The position numbers and the translations under genes were made by a program. Source: Plantactinospora sp. BC1 (lineage in GTDB: Bacteria > Actinomycetota > Actinomycetes > Mycobacteriales > Micromonosporaceae). Taken from it: a stretch of 64,000 bases of DNA. The notes beneath the pieces are model-generated. The model did no database searches. It saw nothing but the letters and a program-made list of their open reading frames with translations, and was not told the origin of the DNA. How positions within the stretch are numbered: position 1 is the stretch's first letter; every line of letters starts with the position of its first letter. Of this stretch, positions 37,952-45,394 are shown in pieces. Where the stretch lies: positions 3,782,001 through 3,846,000 of the forward strand of contig NZ_CP028158.1 of the NCBI RefSeq assembly GCF_003030345.1, given 5' to 3'.

Positions 37952-39027
37952 GCCGTCACCTCGGCGTCGGTGACCCGACCGGTCGCGGTGGACTCGGCCA
38001 GCAGCGCGGAGACCGCCGGGATGGTCCGGCGGCGGTGCAGGTGGGCGGCGAGCGCGATGCCCGAGGCGACGTCGTCGTCCCGGGCGGCACCGTGACAGAC
38101 CACCACGGCACCGGAGACCCCGAGCAGGGTGGCCGCCCGGGGCGGGCCGCCGTTGGCGGGCGGGCCGCCGGCCATCGCGTACGCGCCCTCGATGCCCTTG
38201 AGCAGGATGTTTCCGGTGAACCCGTCGGTGACGACGACGTCGGCGCGGTTGCCGAACGCCACGTCGTACCCCTCGACCAGCCCGACGTAGCGGGCGCCGG
38301 CCGGCAGGTCCTGCTCGGCCAGGACGGGGTCGGCCGCCCGGCGGATCCGGTCGCCCTTGCCCGGCTCGGTACCGATCGAGAGCAGTCCCACCCGGGGCCG
38401 CGGTACCCCGTGGGTGACCGCCGCATAGGCCGCGCCGAGTACGGCGTGCCGGGCCAGGGTGGCCGCCCGGGCCTCCAGGGAGCCGCCGACGTCGAGCAGC
38501 ACCACCGGACCGTCCAGGGCGGGCAGGGTGGCGACCAGCGCCGGTCTGCGTACGCCGGGCCAGCGGCCGAAGCCGAGCACGGCGGCGGTGACGGTCGCCC
38601 CGGTCGACCCGGCCGAGACGACCGCGTCGGCGGCGCCGGAGACCACGGCCGCCACCGCGGCCTTGATGGTGTTGTCGGAGCGAACGATCGCGGTGACGTC
38701 CCCGTTCATCGCGACGGCGTCACGGACGGGCCGGACGGCGACCCGGTCCCGGTCGGCCGGGTCGAGCGCGGCGATCAGCTCGTCGGCCACCTCGACGGGG
38801 CCGACGAGCAGGAGACGCAGGTCGGGATCAGCGCGGAACGCCCGCAGAGCGCCGTCAACCACGACGGCGGGAGCTTCGTCCCCGCCGAGGAGGTCGACGG
38901 CGATCCGCACGGTGCCCGGCTCCACGGGAACGCCGGCCGTCCATTCTCGGTCGGCGTCGGCGGGAGCCGGTGCACCGGGCTGTCGCCAGGGCGGGTGCGC
39001 CGTCCGACCGGAGGTCGGTGGCGTCAC
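37948..39027 (-). CDS. plsX: Phosphate acyltransferase PlsX
   Basis: Converts acyl-ACP to acyl-phosphate in phospholipid synthesis (359 aa). Typical blocks are [56 protein letters not shown] and [15 protein letters not shown]. The first about 38 residues are a Pro/Ala-rich extension before the conserved start ([13 protein letters not shown]), so an internal start is possible. It follows rpmF by 15 nt. Confidence 0.94.
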   Translation of the reverse strand: MTPPTSGRTAHPPWRQPGAPAPADADREWTAGVPVEPGTVRIAVDLLGGDEAPAVVVDGALRAFRADPDLRLLLVGPVEVADELIAALDPADRDRVAVRPVRDAVAMNGDVTAIVRSDNTIKAAVAAVVSGAADAVVSAGSTGATVTAAVLGFGRWPGVRRPALVATLPALDGPVVLLDVGGSLEARAATLARHAVLGAAYAAVTHGVPRPRVGLLSIGTEPGKGDRIRRAADPVLAEQDLPAGARYVGLVEGYDVAFGNRADVVVTDGFTGNILLKGIEGAYAMAGGPPANGGPPRAATLLGVSGAVVVCHGAARDDDVASGIALAAHLHRRRTIPAVSALLAESTATGRVTDAEVTA

Positions 39028-39042
39028 TCGGTGTCCAGGAGG

Positions 39043-39216
39043 TCAGACCTCGATGACCTGGCGGCCGTTGTAGGTGCCGCAGACGCTGCAGGCCGCGTGC
39101 GGCAGCTTCGGCGACTTGCACTGCGGGCAGGCCACGGTCGCGACCGCCGTGGTCTTCCACTGCGCCCGGCGGGACCGGGTGTTGCTGCGCGACATCTTGC
39201 GCTTGGGGACGGCCAC
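39043..39216 (-). CDS. rpmF: 50S ribosomal protein L32
   Basis: 57 residues, [20 protein letters not shown] at the start, then four Cys as CPQCKSP and [10 protein letters not shown], so this is the zinc-binding (C+) form. GTG start 8 nt after the DUF177 gene. It is short enough to be missed by length filters. The DUF177-rpmF-plsX order is classical. Confidence 0.96.
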   Translation of the reverse strand: MAVPKRKMSRSNTRSRRAQWKTTAVATVACPQCKSPKLPHAACSVCGTYNGRQVIEV

Positions 39217-39224
39217 GGTTCTTC

Positions 39225-39788
39225 CTACTCCTCTTGACGGGTCAGTTGCGACAGGCCCGCCCAGCGCGGGTCGACCTGCTGGTGGCTGTGCTCAGCCGGC
39301 AGCTCGTCCCAATGCACCCCACACTCGGGGCACAGTCCTGGGCAGTCCTCCCGGCACACCGGGTTGGTCGGCAGTGCGAGCACCACCGCGTCCCGCAGTG
39401 CCGGTTCCAGGTCGATCAGGTCGCCCTGCATCCGGCCGACCTCGTCCTCGTCGGTCGTCTCGTCCGTGGTGCTGTGCTCGTAGGCGTACAGCTCCTGGAT
39501 CGTGACGACCAGCGAGTCCGTGATCGGGCGCAGGCAACGGCCGCACTCGCCCTTGATCGGACCGGTGACGGTCCCGGAGACGAGCACGCCCTCGGACACC
39601 GACTCGAGCCTCAGATCGAGGTTCAGGTCCGCGCCCTCCGGCACGCCGATCAGCTCCACGCCGAGGTCCGCCGGTGCCGCCACCGTCCGACTGACCGCAC
39701 GCAACACTCCAGGTCGGCGCGGCAGCTCCCTCGTGTCGAGGACCAGCGGCGACCTGGGGTTGAGATGGGTCGGCAGATGTTTGGGCAT
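39225..39788 (-). CDS. DUF177 / YceD family protein
   Basis: A 187-residue protein of the YceD family, linked to 23S rRNA accumulation in other bacteria and plants. It has [29 protein letters not shown] and a Cys-rich C-terminus [14 protein letters not shown]. Start ATG 39788 with CGGAG 7 nt before. It is directly upstream of rpmF. Confidence 0.9.
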   Translation of the reverse strand: MPKHLPTHLNPRSPLVLDTRELPRRPGVLRAVSRTVAAPADLGVELIGVPEGADLNLDLRLESVSEGVLVSGTVTGPIKGECGRCLRPITDSLVVTIQELYAYEHSTTDETTDEDEVGRMQGDLIDLEPALRDAVVLALPTNPVCREDCPGLCPECGVHWDELPAEHSHQQVDPRWAGLSQLTRQEE

Positions 39789-39916
39789 AATCAGACTCCG
39801 GCCTGTGCGGGGCCGACGAAACAGGTTACCTGAGCAGGGGGCTTAGCGTCGAACCGGGGCGAGCCGACCGACCCGCGAGGGTACGACAGCCCGCCCCGAC
39901 GATCCGGACACTACGC

Positions 39917-40453
39917 TCAGAACGGCAGGGGCCGCTCGTTTTCCTCCCCCACGAACGTGCCGATCTCGCGCAGCGCGTGCATCTTGTCCCGGCCGCGCTC
40001 GATCGAGGCGAGTGCCCGGGTCAGGAACTGCTCGAAGTTGGCCAGCGCGGTGTCGACGTAGTCGTCGACCTCCTCGCGTAGCCGCTGGGCCTCGGCCCTG
40101 GCCTCGGCGATGATCCGGGCGCCCTCGTGCTCGGCGGAGACGGTGATCTCGTTGACCGAGACCAGCCGGGCGTGCTCCGCCTCACCCTCGCTGATGATCC
40201 GGTCCGCCTCGCGCTTGCCGGCGTCCATGATCTTGTCGCGCTCTTCCAGCAGCGCCGCCGCCCGGCGCAGTTCGACAGGCAGCTCGACACGCAGTTCCTC
40301 AAGGGCGCCGATCATCTCGGCGCGGTCGACCATGGCGTTGTTGCGGGACATCGGGACGGATCGCGCCGTCTCCACCATGCCGATGATCTCGTCTATGCGA
40401 TCGAGCGGGTCCACCGGTACCTCACTCCCGTCGTTACTTCGGTCGACATACAT
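39917..40453 (-). CDS. SepIVA-like DivIVA-domain coiled-coil protein
   Basis: A 178-residue protein that is almost entirely helical: DPLDRIDEIIGMVETARSVPMS at 16-37, then long coiled coil (KREADRIISEGEAEHARLV and AEARAEAQRLREEVDDYVD). In mycobacteria the septation factor SepIVA is encoded directly upstream of the DUF177 gene, as here. Some databases call such proteins F0 subunit B-like. Start ATG 40453; the frame is open upstream without family similarity. Confidence 0.8.
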   Translation of the reverse strand: MYVDRSNDGSEVPVDPLDRIDEIIGMVETARSVPMSRNNAMVDRAEMIGALEELRVELPVELRRAAALLEERDKIMDAGKREADRIISEGEAEHARLVSVNEITVSAEHEGARIIAEARAEAQRLREEVDDYVDTALANFEQFLTRALASIERGRDKMHALREIGTFVGEENERPLPF

Positions 40454-40681
40454 GATGGGGCGTCGGACCGGATTACTGCTCAACCAATGATGCGGTGCGG
40501 TCCGTACCCGACCGGCGATCGACCCGGGACCGGCGCGTCGCAGGGCTTGCGGAGCTGGGCCGGAGCGCGGTCGTCGCCGGTTTCCCACCGGCGGCGGCTT
40601 CTCCACCGGCGGGCCTTCTCACCGGCGGGGCCGGTGTCGGCCGGCGCCCGGGACGGGCGCGGCCGCGCGGACGCCGGCCGG

Positions 40682-41167
40682 TCAGGAGCCGGGGCGGACC
40701 AGCCGCTCCCGCAGCCGCTCGCGGACCACGTCCGGTACGTGTGGCGAGACGTCGCCGCCCCACTTCGCCACGTCCTTGACCAGACTCGACGAGAGAAACG
40801 AGTGCAGCGGGCTGGTGGGCATGAAGAGGGTCTCGACGCCGGCCAGCCCGATGTTCATCTGGGCCATCTGCAACTCGTAGTCGAAGTCGCTGACCGCGCG
40901 CAGGCCGCGCACCACCACGCCGGCCTGCTGGGTCCGGCAGAAGTCGACCAGCAGCCCCTGGAACGACTCCACCCGGACGTTGCCGTAGGAGCCGGTCACC
41001 TCGCGGAGCATCTCGATCCGCTCTTCGACGGTGAACAGCCCGCGCTTGGACTCGTTGATCAGCACGCCGACGATCACCTCGTCGAAGAGCCGGCTGGCCC
41101 GGCCGATGATGTCGAGGTGACCGTTGGTGACCGGATCGAAGGAGCCGGGACAGACCGCACGTCTCAC
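40682..41167 (-). CDS. coaD: Phosphopantetheine adenylyltransferase
   Basis: Penultimate step of coenzyme A synthesis (161 aa). The T/HxGH nucleotidyl-transfer motif is PGSFDPVTNGHLDII. RGLRAVSDFDYELQMAQMN and FLSSSLVKDVAKWGGD are family blocks. The GTG start overlaps the rsmD stop by 4 nt (GTGA). Confidence 0.97.
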   Translation of the reverse strand: MRRAVCPGSFDPVTNGHLDIIGRASRLFDEVIVGVLINESKRGLFTVEERIEMLREVTGSYGNVRVESFQGLLVDFCRTQQAGVVVRGLRAVSDFDYELQMAQMNIGLAGVETLFMPTSPLHSFLSSSLVKDVAKWGGDVSPHVPDVVRERLRERLVRPGS

Positions 41168-41745
41168 GATCGGCGACCGTACCAAAGAGTGGTCTCGCCG
41201 TAACGGCGGCTGCGCTGCGCAGTGATTCCCTGCACCCAGTCGACCTCGCCGGACCGGGTGGACCGCTCGATCACCAGCAGGGCGTCCGGGGCCAGCCAGC
41301 CCTGATCGCGCAGCGCGGCCTGCACCACCGCCAGCTCCGCATCGGGTACGGCGTAGGGCGGGTCGGCGAAGACGACGTCGTAGGGGCCACCCTCGGGCGG
41401 AGTACCGAGCACCTGGGCGACCTTGCCGGTCACCAGCCGGGCGGTGCCGGCCACCGGGCTGGCCGGGGTCGAGCGCAGCGCGGCCAGGTTCTCCCGGATG
41501 GTCCGGGCGGCCCGGGGATCGGACTCGACCAGCAGCACCTGGGCGGCACCCCGGGAGAGCGCCTCCAGGCCGACCGCGCCCGAGCCGGCGTAGAGGTCGG
41601 CGAAGCGCGCGCCGGTCAGGTCGACGGTCGCCTCGATGGCGCTGAACAACGCCTCCCGGACCCGGTCGCTGGTCGGCCGGGTCCGATCGCCCGGCGGGGC
41701 GGCGATGCGGCGCCCGCCGAGTACGCCCGCCACGATCCGGGTCAT
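41164..41745 (-). CDS. rsmD: 16S rRNA (guanine966-N2)-methyltransferase RsmD
   Basis: SAM-dependent rRNA methyltransferase (193 aa). The N-terminus has VLGGRRIAAPPGDRTRPTSDRVREALF split over residues 8-34. The SAM-binding region is FADLYAGSGAVGLEALSRGA, and the catalytic motif is VVFADPPY. It is coupled to coaD and its ATG overlaps the stop of an 11-codon leader ORF. Confidence 0.95.
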   Translation of the reverse strand: MTRIVAGVLGGRRIAAPPGDRTRPTSDRVREALFSAIEATVDLTGARFADLYAGSGAVGLEALSRGAAQVLLVESDPRAARTIRENLAALRSTPASPVAGTARLVTGKVAQVLGTPPEGGPYDVVFADPPYAVPDAELAVVQAALRDQGWLAPDALLVIERSTRSGEVDWVQGITAQRSRRYGETTLWYGRRS

Positions 41746-41777
41746 CCCGATGTCTCCGGCATGGACGTCTGCTCCAT
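41742..41777 (-). CDS. Candidate leaderless 11-residue leader ORF before rsmD
   Basis: ATG at 41777 encodes MEQTSMPETSG and stops at 41742-41744, overlapping the rsmD ATG (ATGA). A TAGCGT hexamer ends 7 nt upstream of its ATG. The layout suggests the rsmD-coaD mRNA begins at or near this ATG and that rsmD is reached by coupling. An alternative is that GGAGA before rsmD acts alone. Confidence 0.45.
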   Translation of the reverse strand: MEQTSMPETSG

Positions 41778-41784
41778 GACAGCG

Positions 41785-41790
41785 ACGCTA
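41785..41790 (-). promoter_or_regulatory. Candidate -10 hexamer of the rsmD leader ORF
   Basis: TAGCGT on the minus strand, 7 nt before the leader ATG, fits TANNNT and leaderless spacing. Confidence 0.4.
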
Positions 41791-41823
41791 CGCGACCCGA
41801 CGGTCGTGCCGGTTCGGGCGGGC

Positions 41824-41887
41824 GGCAACACCCTTGGGATGAAACGGCAACACCCTTGCGATGAACCGCAACACCCTTGGGATGAAC
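41824..41887. repeat. Three 22-bp tandem repeats upstream of rsmD
   Basis: The unit GGCAACACCCTTGGGATGAA occurs three times with period 21-22 bp and one or two substitutions. It lies about 35 nt beyond the rsmD leader -10, outside any supported gene. Confidence 0.75.
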
Positions 41888-42165
41888 GGAAACAGACAAA
41901 CAGGCACGGCACACACACCGAGTGAAATAGGTTCACTACCGCCCGTGGATCAATAATCTCGAATTGACAACATCATCGTTAGAGGACCCTGAAGGCTGTT
42001 TCTGTACCACGCCAATCGCTAAGGTCGTGCGCTGTGCCGGCTGCGTCTTGCCGGTGCCTACGACGTCGGGGAGGCGGTTCTCGCAGGTCGAGCGCCACCC
42101 CATGGCGCCCCCGCTCGCCTCCCACCCGCGTCGTACCATGACGCCCTCATCTCTCAGGAGTACGC

Positions 42166-43110
42166 GTGATCCGTCCTAAGCTGTCGCTCCGGCGATCGGC
42201 TGCCGTCCTCGGGGCCGCCTTCCTCGGCCTCGGCGCGGCAGTCGCGATTGCGGCACCGGCCAGCGCCCACCACCCCGAGATCTACGGCAACTTCTGCGTC
42301 GTCAAGGGGAGCAACAACTACGAGTTCCAGTGGACGGTCGGCAACAGCGAGAACATCAAGGCTGAGGTCACCAAGGTCCGTCCCGGTCCGGCCGGCGACA
42401 TCCGCGAGGGTGCCGAGCTGAACCCGCGGGGCGGCGCGCCGCTCACCGGCACCGAGACCCGCACGGCGGCCTCGAAGCAGCAGCTCAACAAGAACCTGAC
42501 GGTCGAGGCCAAGTGGCGCCGGGACGGTCGGATCATCAAGGAAGAGCGCACGGTCGCGGCCAAGGACAAGGGCAAGTGCGACACCCCGCCCACCACGCCG
42601 CCGACCACCCCGCCGACGACTCCGCCGGCCACCCCGACCCCGGAGCCGACGCCGTCCGCGACGCCGACCCCGGAGCCGACCCCGTCGACCACCCCCACCC
42701 CGGAGCCGACCCCGTCGGTCACCCCGGAGCCGGTCGAGCCGGTGGGCACCTACGAGTCCACCTGTGACGAGCTGATCATCACGCTCGAGAACACCACCGA
42801 CGCGGAGATCAGCGTCGTCCTCACCCCGAACGAGGGCGAGGCCAAGACCCTGACCGTGGCCCCGGGCGAGACCGGCAGCGTCAAGTTCCCGGCCGAGGAG
42901 GGCCTGACCGTCACCCCCAGTGGTGAGGGCCTGGAGGGCGAGCCGATCGTCTACGAGAAGCCGGAGGACTGCGGTGGCGGCGGCGGTGGCGAACTGCCGC
43001 TGACCGGTGCCGCTGCCGGTGGCATCGCGGGTGGCGCGGTGCTGCTGCTCGCCGCCGGTGTGGTGCTCTACATCGTGGCCCGCCGCCGTCGGGTGACCTT
43101 CACCGCCTGA
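42166..43110 (+). CDS. Secreted LPLTG cell-wall-anchored protein
   Basis: A 314-residue surface protein. The signal peptide ends at about residue 34 (PASA-H). The mature N-terminal domain (about 35-140) is not recognised. A Pro/Thr/Glu stalk follows (about 143-187, TPTPEPTPS repeats), then a second domain (about 190-265) with YESTCDELIITLEN. The C-terminus has LPLTG at 277-281, a hydrophobic helix and RRRR, a complete sortase signal. GTG start with CAGGAG. No sortase gene is in the window. Confidence 0.88.
   Translation: MIRPKLSLRRSAAVLGAAFLGLGAAVAIAAPASAHHPEIYGNFCVVKGSNNYEFQWTVGNSENIKAEVTKVRPGPAGDIREGAELNPRGGAPLTGTETRTAASKQQLNKNLTVEAKWRRDGRIIKEERTVAAKDKGKCDTPPTTPPTTPPTTPPATPTPEPTPSATPTPEPTPSTTPTPEPTPSVTPEPVEPVGTYESTCDELIITLENTTDAEISVVLTPNEGEAKTLTVAPGETGSVKFPAEEGLTVTPSGEGLEGEPIVYEKPEDCGGGGGGELPLTGAAAGGIAGGAVLLLAAGVVLYIVARRRRVTFTA
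42587..42740. repeat. Pro/Thr/Glu-coding repeats in the LPLTG gene
   Basis: Degenerate 12-bp and 30- to 36-bp units encode the TPPTTPPT and TPTPEPTPS stalk of the surface protein. Confidence 0.7.
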
Positions 43111-43142
43111 TCGGTAGCGACCGCACCAACTGAACCAACCGC

Positions 43143-43189
43143 CTGAGGGCGCGTCGACCGGAAACGGTCGGCGCGCCCTCAGCGTTTTT
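43143..43189 (+). terminator. Strong intrinsic terminator after the LPLTG gene
   Basis: An 11-bp stem (43143-43153 with 43172-43182) continues through a T-G wobble into CGACCG/CGGTCG pairing closed by a GAAA tetraloop, giving about 18 bp in all. It is followed by CG and TTTTT, one of the few classical U-tract terminators here. Confidence 0.9.
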
Positions 43190-43195
43190 CGCAGG

Positions 43196-43450
43196 TCAGG
43201 GGGCGCGGTTGCGGGGTACCCAGTAGACGATGCGACCGGCCAACAGCGCCGGGTGTACGCCGGGTAGGTCTTGAATTGCCCTCGTGAGTTGGGCAGCGAG
43301 GTAGATGAGCAAGCCCGTCCGGTCGTTCCGGTAGACGTGCAGAAGCATCCGGCGGGCGATGGAGCACGGCCACTCGGCCCCACAGGCACGGCACCGGAAC
43401 GACGGCCGCATCGGCGTATGGGGTCGGCGCGGGGCGTGCGGCCGGGTCAT
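43196..43450 (-). CDS. Small Cys-rich protein (second gene of divergent pair)
   Basis: An 84-residue protein with a CRACGAEWPC motif at about 20-29 followed by an amphipathic helix (ARRMLLHVYRNDRTGLLIYLA) and a Trp/Arg-rich end. It overlaps the preceding gene by 4 nt (ATGA). I recognise the type as a small actinobacterial protein found next to HTH regulators; function unknown. The CxxC...WxC pattern may bind zinc. Confidence 0.7.
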   Translation of the reverse strand: MTRPHAPRRPHTPMRPSFRCRACGAEWPCSIARRMLLHVYRNDRTGLLIYLAAQLTRAIQDLPGVHPALLAGRIVYWVPRNRAP

Positions 43451-43803
43451 ACCCGCTCGACGCCTTGGGCCGGCTCGACGTATCCGCTGCGGCGCGCCTG
43501 ACCGTGCGTCAGCCCGCTCACCCGGCCGATCTCCCGGCAGCCGGTCGGGGAATTCCAGAGCGTGTGGCTGTTTCTCGGGCGGCGGTGGACCGGCGGGGAC
43601 GGGACGTCCGAGGCCACGGCCGCAGGCACCCGAACTGCCTCGCGGTACGCGGTTCGGGTCAGTGGCGACACCTTCGGCGCGTACGGCATCGGAACCTGCT
43701 CGATGGCGTCCGGGCAGGTCCACCGGAATCCGCAGCGGCAGTAACGCCAGAAGCGGCGCCAGTCTCGACGGTGCGGCGGCCTGGGTCGTCGAAGACAATT
43801 CAT
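43447..43803 (-). CDS. Small Cys-containing protein divergent from HTH gene
   Basis: 118 residues, starting MNCLRRPRPPHRRDWRRFWR, with CRCGFRWTCPDAIE near residue 24 and LTHGQARRSGY near the C-terminus. The ATG at 43803 has AGGAGGGG 3-4 nt before it, which is why I prefer it to the longer open frame. It starts a two-gene unit divergent from the HTH regulator at 44006. No known function; zinc binding is possible. Confidence 0.7.
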   Translation of the reverse strand: MNCLRRPRPPHRRDWRRFWRYCRCGFRWTCPDAIEQVPMPYAPKVSPLTRTAYREAVRVPAAVASDVPSPPVHRRPRNSHTLWNSPTGCREIGRVSGLTHGQARRSGYVEPAQGVERV

Positions 43804-44005
43804 GTCCCCTCCTCTACTGAAAGATGGAGGCGGGACGGCGCCAGACGCAGATGCTTCGAGCGCCACCCCGCCGGCAACCCCCGCCCGTCCGTGCAGATTG
43901 CGCGTTGGGTCCGAGCAGGGGTGCTTGCTACCACTCTGTATCTGCACGGTCTACGCTCGGGAGCCGTACCTGTGCCGCAACAAAGGTGCGGCAACCGGAG
44001 TGGAG

Positions 44006-45052
44006 ATGAGAACCGGACCGGAACTACGGCAGGCACGGCGCGCAGCCGACCTCACACTCGCCCAGGTCGCGGGTCTCGGTGGCCTGTCCACAAGCCATCT
44101 GTCCCGGATCGAGTCCGGCGAGCGGCCCGTCACGCCAGCCACGATCGAGCTGTACCAACGGGCGATACGGCGGACGCTGACGGAGTCACCGTCGCCTACC
44201 GTTGACGACGTGAGACGCAAGGACTTTCTCGCGCTGACGGGCGCTACCGTCGCTGGCGCCGTCGCTGGCGCCCCACCGGTCGTTGACCTGGACGAGTGCG
44301 CCCAGTGGATCGCGTGGGAGATCTGGCGCGGAGACGGACGCGAGCTACCCGAGAGCTTGATACCGGCTGCCCTGCGACCTGCCACGGCTCAGCTCCTACA
44401 GCGTCGCCAACTCGTCCGCACCCCTGCGGGAGTCGTACGCTTCCCTCACCCGGGCCTACTCGATTTTCACCTGGCCTGCCGGGTCTTCGACGGCATCGCC
44501 ACGGGCACGAGCGGACAGCTTGAGACCGCGCAAACCAGCCATGCGACCGACCTCGTGATCCGCGAGTTCGTCGAGCAGGACCCGGCCAGCGAAGCGACCC
44601 TCAGCCGCTGGATGAGCGGTGGCGCGACAGAGATACTGCGAGTGAACGCGGCCGGCATCCTGGCCAAGGTCGACGCGCCCGAGACGGCCGACCGGGTCAT
44701 AGCGGCTCTGCGGACTGACGAGGCGATGCGCACGCTATACCTGACCGCCGTCGCGAGCCGGGTTCTCGGGCTGTCCTGGGCACTCGCGATCCAACTTGCC
44801 CAGGGGTCGACCGTCGTCGGGCCAGAAGCTGCACTGAAGCTCGCGGAAGAGCTACGCAATCCACGGGACGCGGCGGCCCGGTGGTGTAGCGCGGTGCTCC
44901 TGTACGGGGCCAACGCGACCAGCCGGGAGGCGGTAAAGGCTGCCGTCACCGATGCCCTGCGGACCGAGAGAGCAGCCGAGAACCTACGCACCATGGCGGC
45001 GCTCCTGGCGGGTGCGGACCCGATCACGACGACAGCAGAGAGGTCCCGATGA
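44006..45052 (+). CDS. XRE-family HTH regulator with internal twin-arginine-like segment
   Basis: 348 residues. The N-terminal HTH (about 6-62) reads GPELRQARRAADLTLAQVAG and STSHLSRIESGERPVTPAT. After residue about 70 comes VRRKDFLALTGATVAGAVAGA, which resembles a Tat signal peptide but sits inside the protein. The remaining about 260 residues are helical and unrecognised. The ATG 44006 has GGAG a few nt upstream; its stop overlaps the next gene. It probably controls this divergent cluster. Confidence 0.82.
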   Translation: MRTGPELRQARRAADLTLAQVAGLGGLSTSHLSRIESGERPVTPATIELYQRAIRRTLTESPSPTVDDVRRKDFLALTGATVAGAVAGAPPVVDLDECAQWIAWEIWRGDGRELPESLIPAALRPATAQLLQRRQLVRTPAGVVRFPHPGLLDFHLACRVFDGIATGTSGQLETAQTSHATDLVIREFVEQDPASEATLSRWMSGGATEILRVNAAGILAKVDAPETADRVIAALRTDEAMRTLYLTAVASRVLGLSWALAIQLAQGSTVVGPEAALKLAEELRNPRDAAARWCSAVLLYGANATSREAVKAAVTDALRTERAAENLRTMAALLAGADPITTTAERSR

Positions 45053-45381
45053 TCCTCGTTTCCGTGCAGCCCGGCCAGGAAGTCATGACGACGCTGAAGG
45101 CCGAGCTTCAGGCACGTGGCGTCACGAACGGCGCGATCGTGTCGCTGATCGGGGCCGTCGAGGGCTGTGCGATCTCGACGATGGCGGCCGATGACTACTC
45201 CAAGGACATCGTCACGGAGTACGAGGAGCCGATGGAGCTGACCGGGACGGGCGAGGTCAAGGACGGCGAGGTGCACGTACACGTCGTACTCGGCCGGCAG
45301 GGCGACGAGGCGAAGGCCGGTCATCTGCACTGGGGCAGGGTCGAACACTTCTTCGTCAACGCCTACGTGTTGGCGCTGTGA
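45049..45381 (+). CDS. PPC (DUF296) domain protein
   Basis: 110-residue protein of the PPC/DUF296 family, the fold found in plant AT-hook proteins and in bacterial single-domain proteins. It has ILVSVQPGQEVMTTLKAEL, IVSLIGAVEGCAIS and HVHVVLGRQGDEAKAGHLHWG, the His-rich strand probably binding metal. The ATG overlaps the HTH stop by 4 nt, so it is coupled. Role unknown. Confidence 0.85.
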   Translation: MILVSVQPGQEVMTTLKAELQARGVTNGAIVSLIGAVEGCAISTMAADDYSKDIVTEYEEPMELTGTGEVKDGEVHVHVVLGRQGDEAKAGHLHWGRVEHFFVNAYVLAL

Positions 45382-45394
45382 CGCTGGCTGACCG

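Larger units (their letters stand above)
41746..42165. other. Intergenic region between rsmD and the LPLTG gene (420 nt)
   Basis: Contains the rsmD leader ORF and -10, a set of 22-bp tandem repeats (41824-41887) and a less GC-rich stretch at about 41890-42020. A TTGACA at 41964-41969 (plus strand) has no good -10 at 16-19 nt. The promoter of the plus-strand LPLTG gene is presumably here but not identified. Confidence 0.5.

Noticed and set aside
41824-41887. CRISPR array from the 22-bp repeats
   Set aside because: The units are directly adjacent with no spacers and there are no cas genes.
41964-41969. TTGACA as a -35 for the LPLTG gene
   Set aside because: No TANNNT lies 16-19 nt downstream; the nearest TAAGGT is about 50 nt away.
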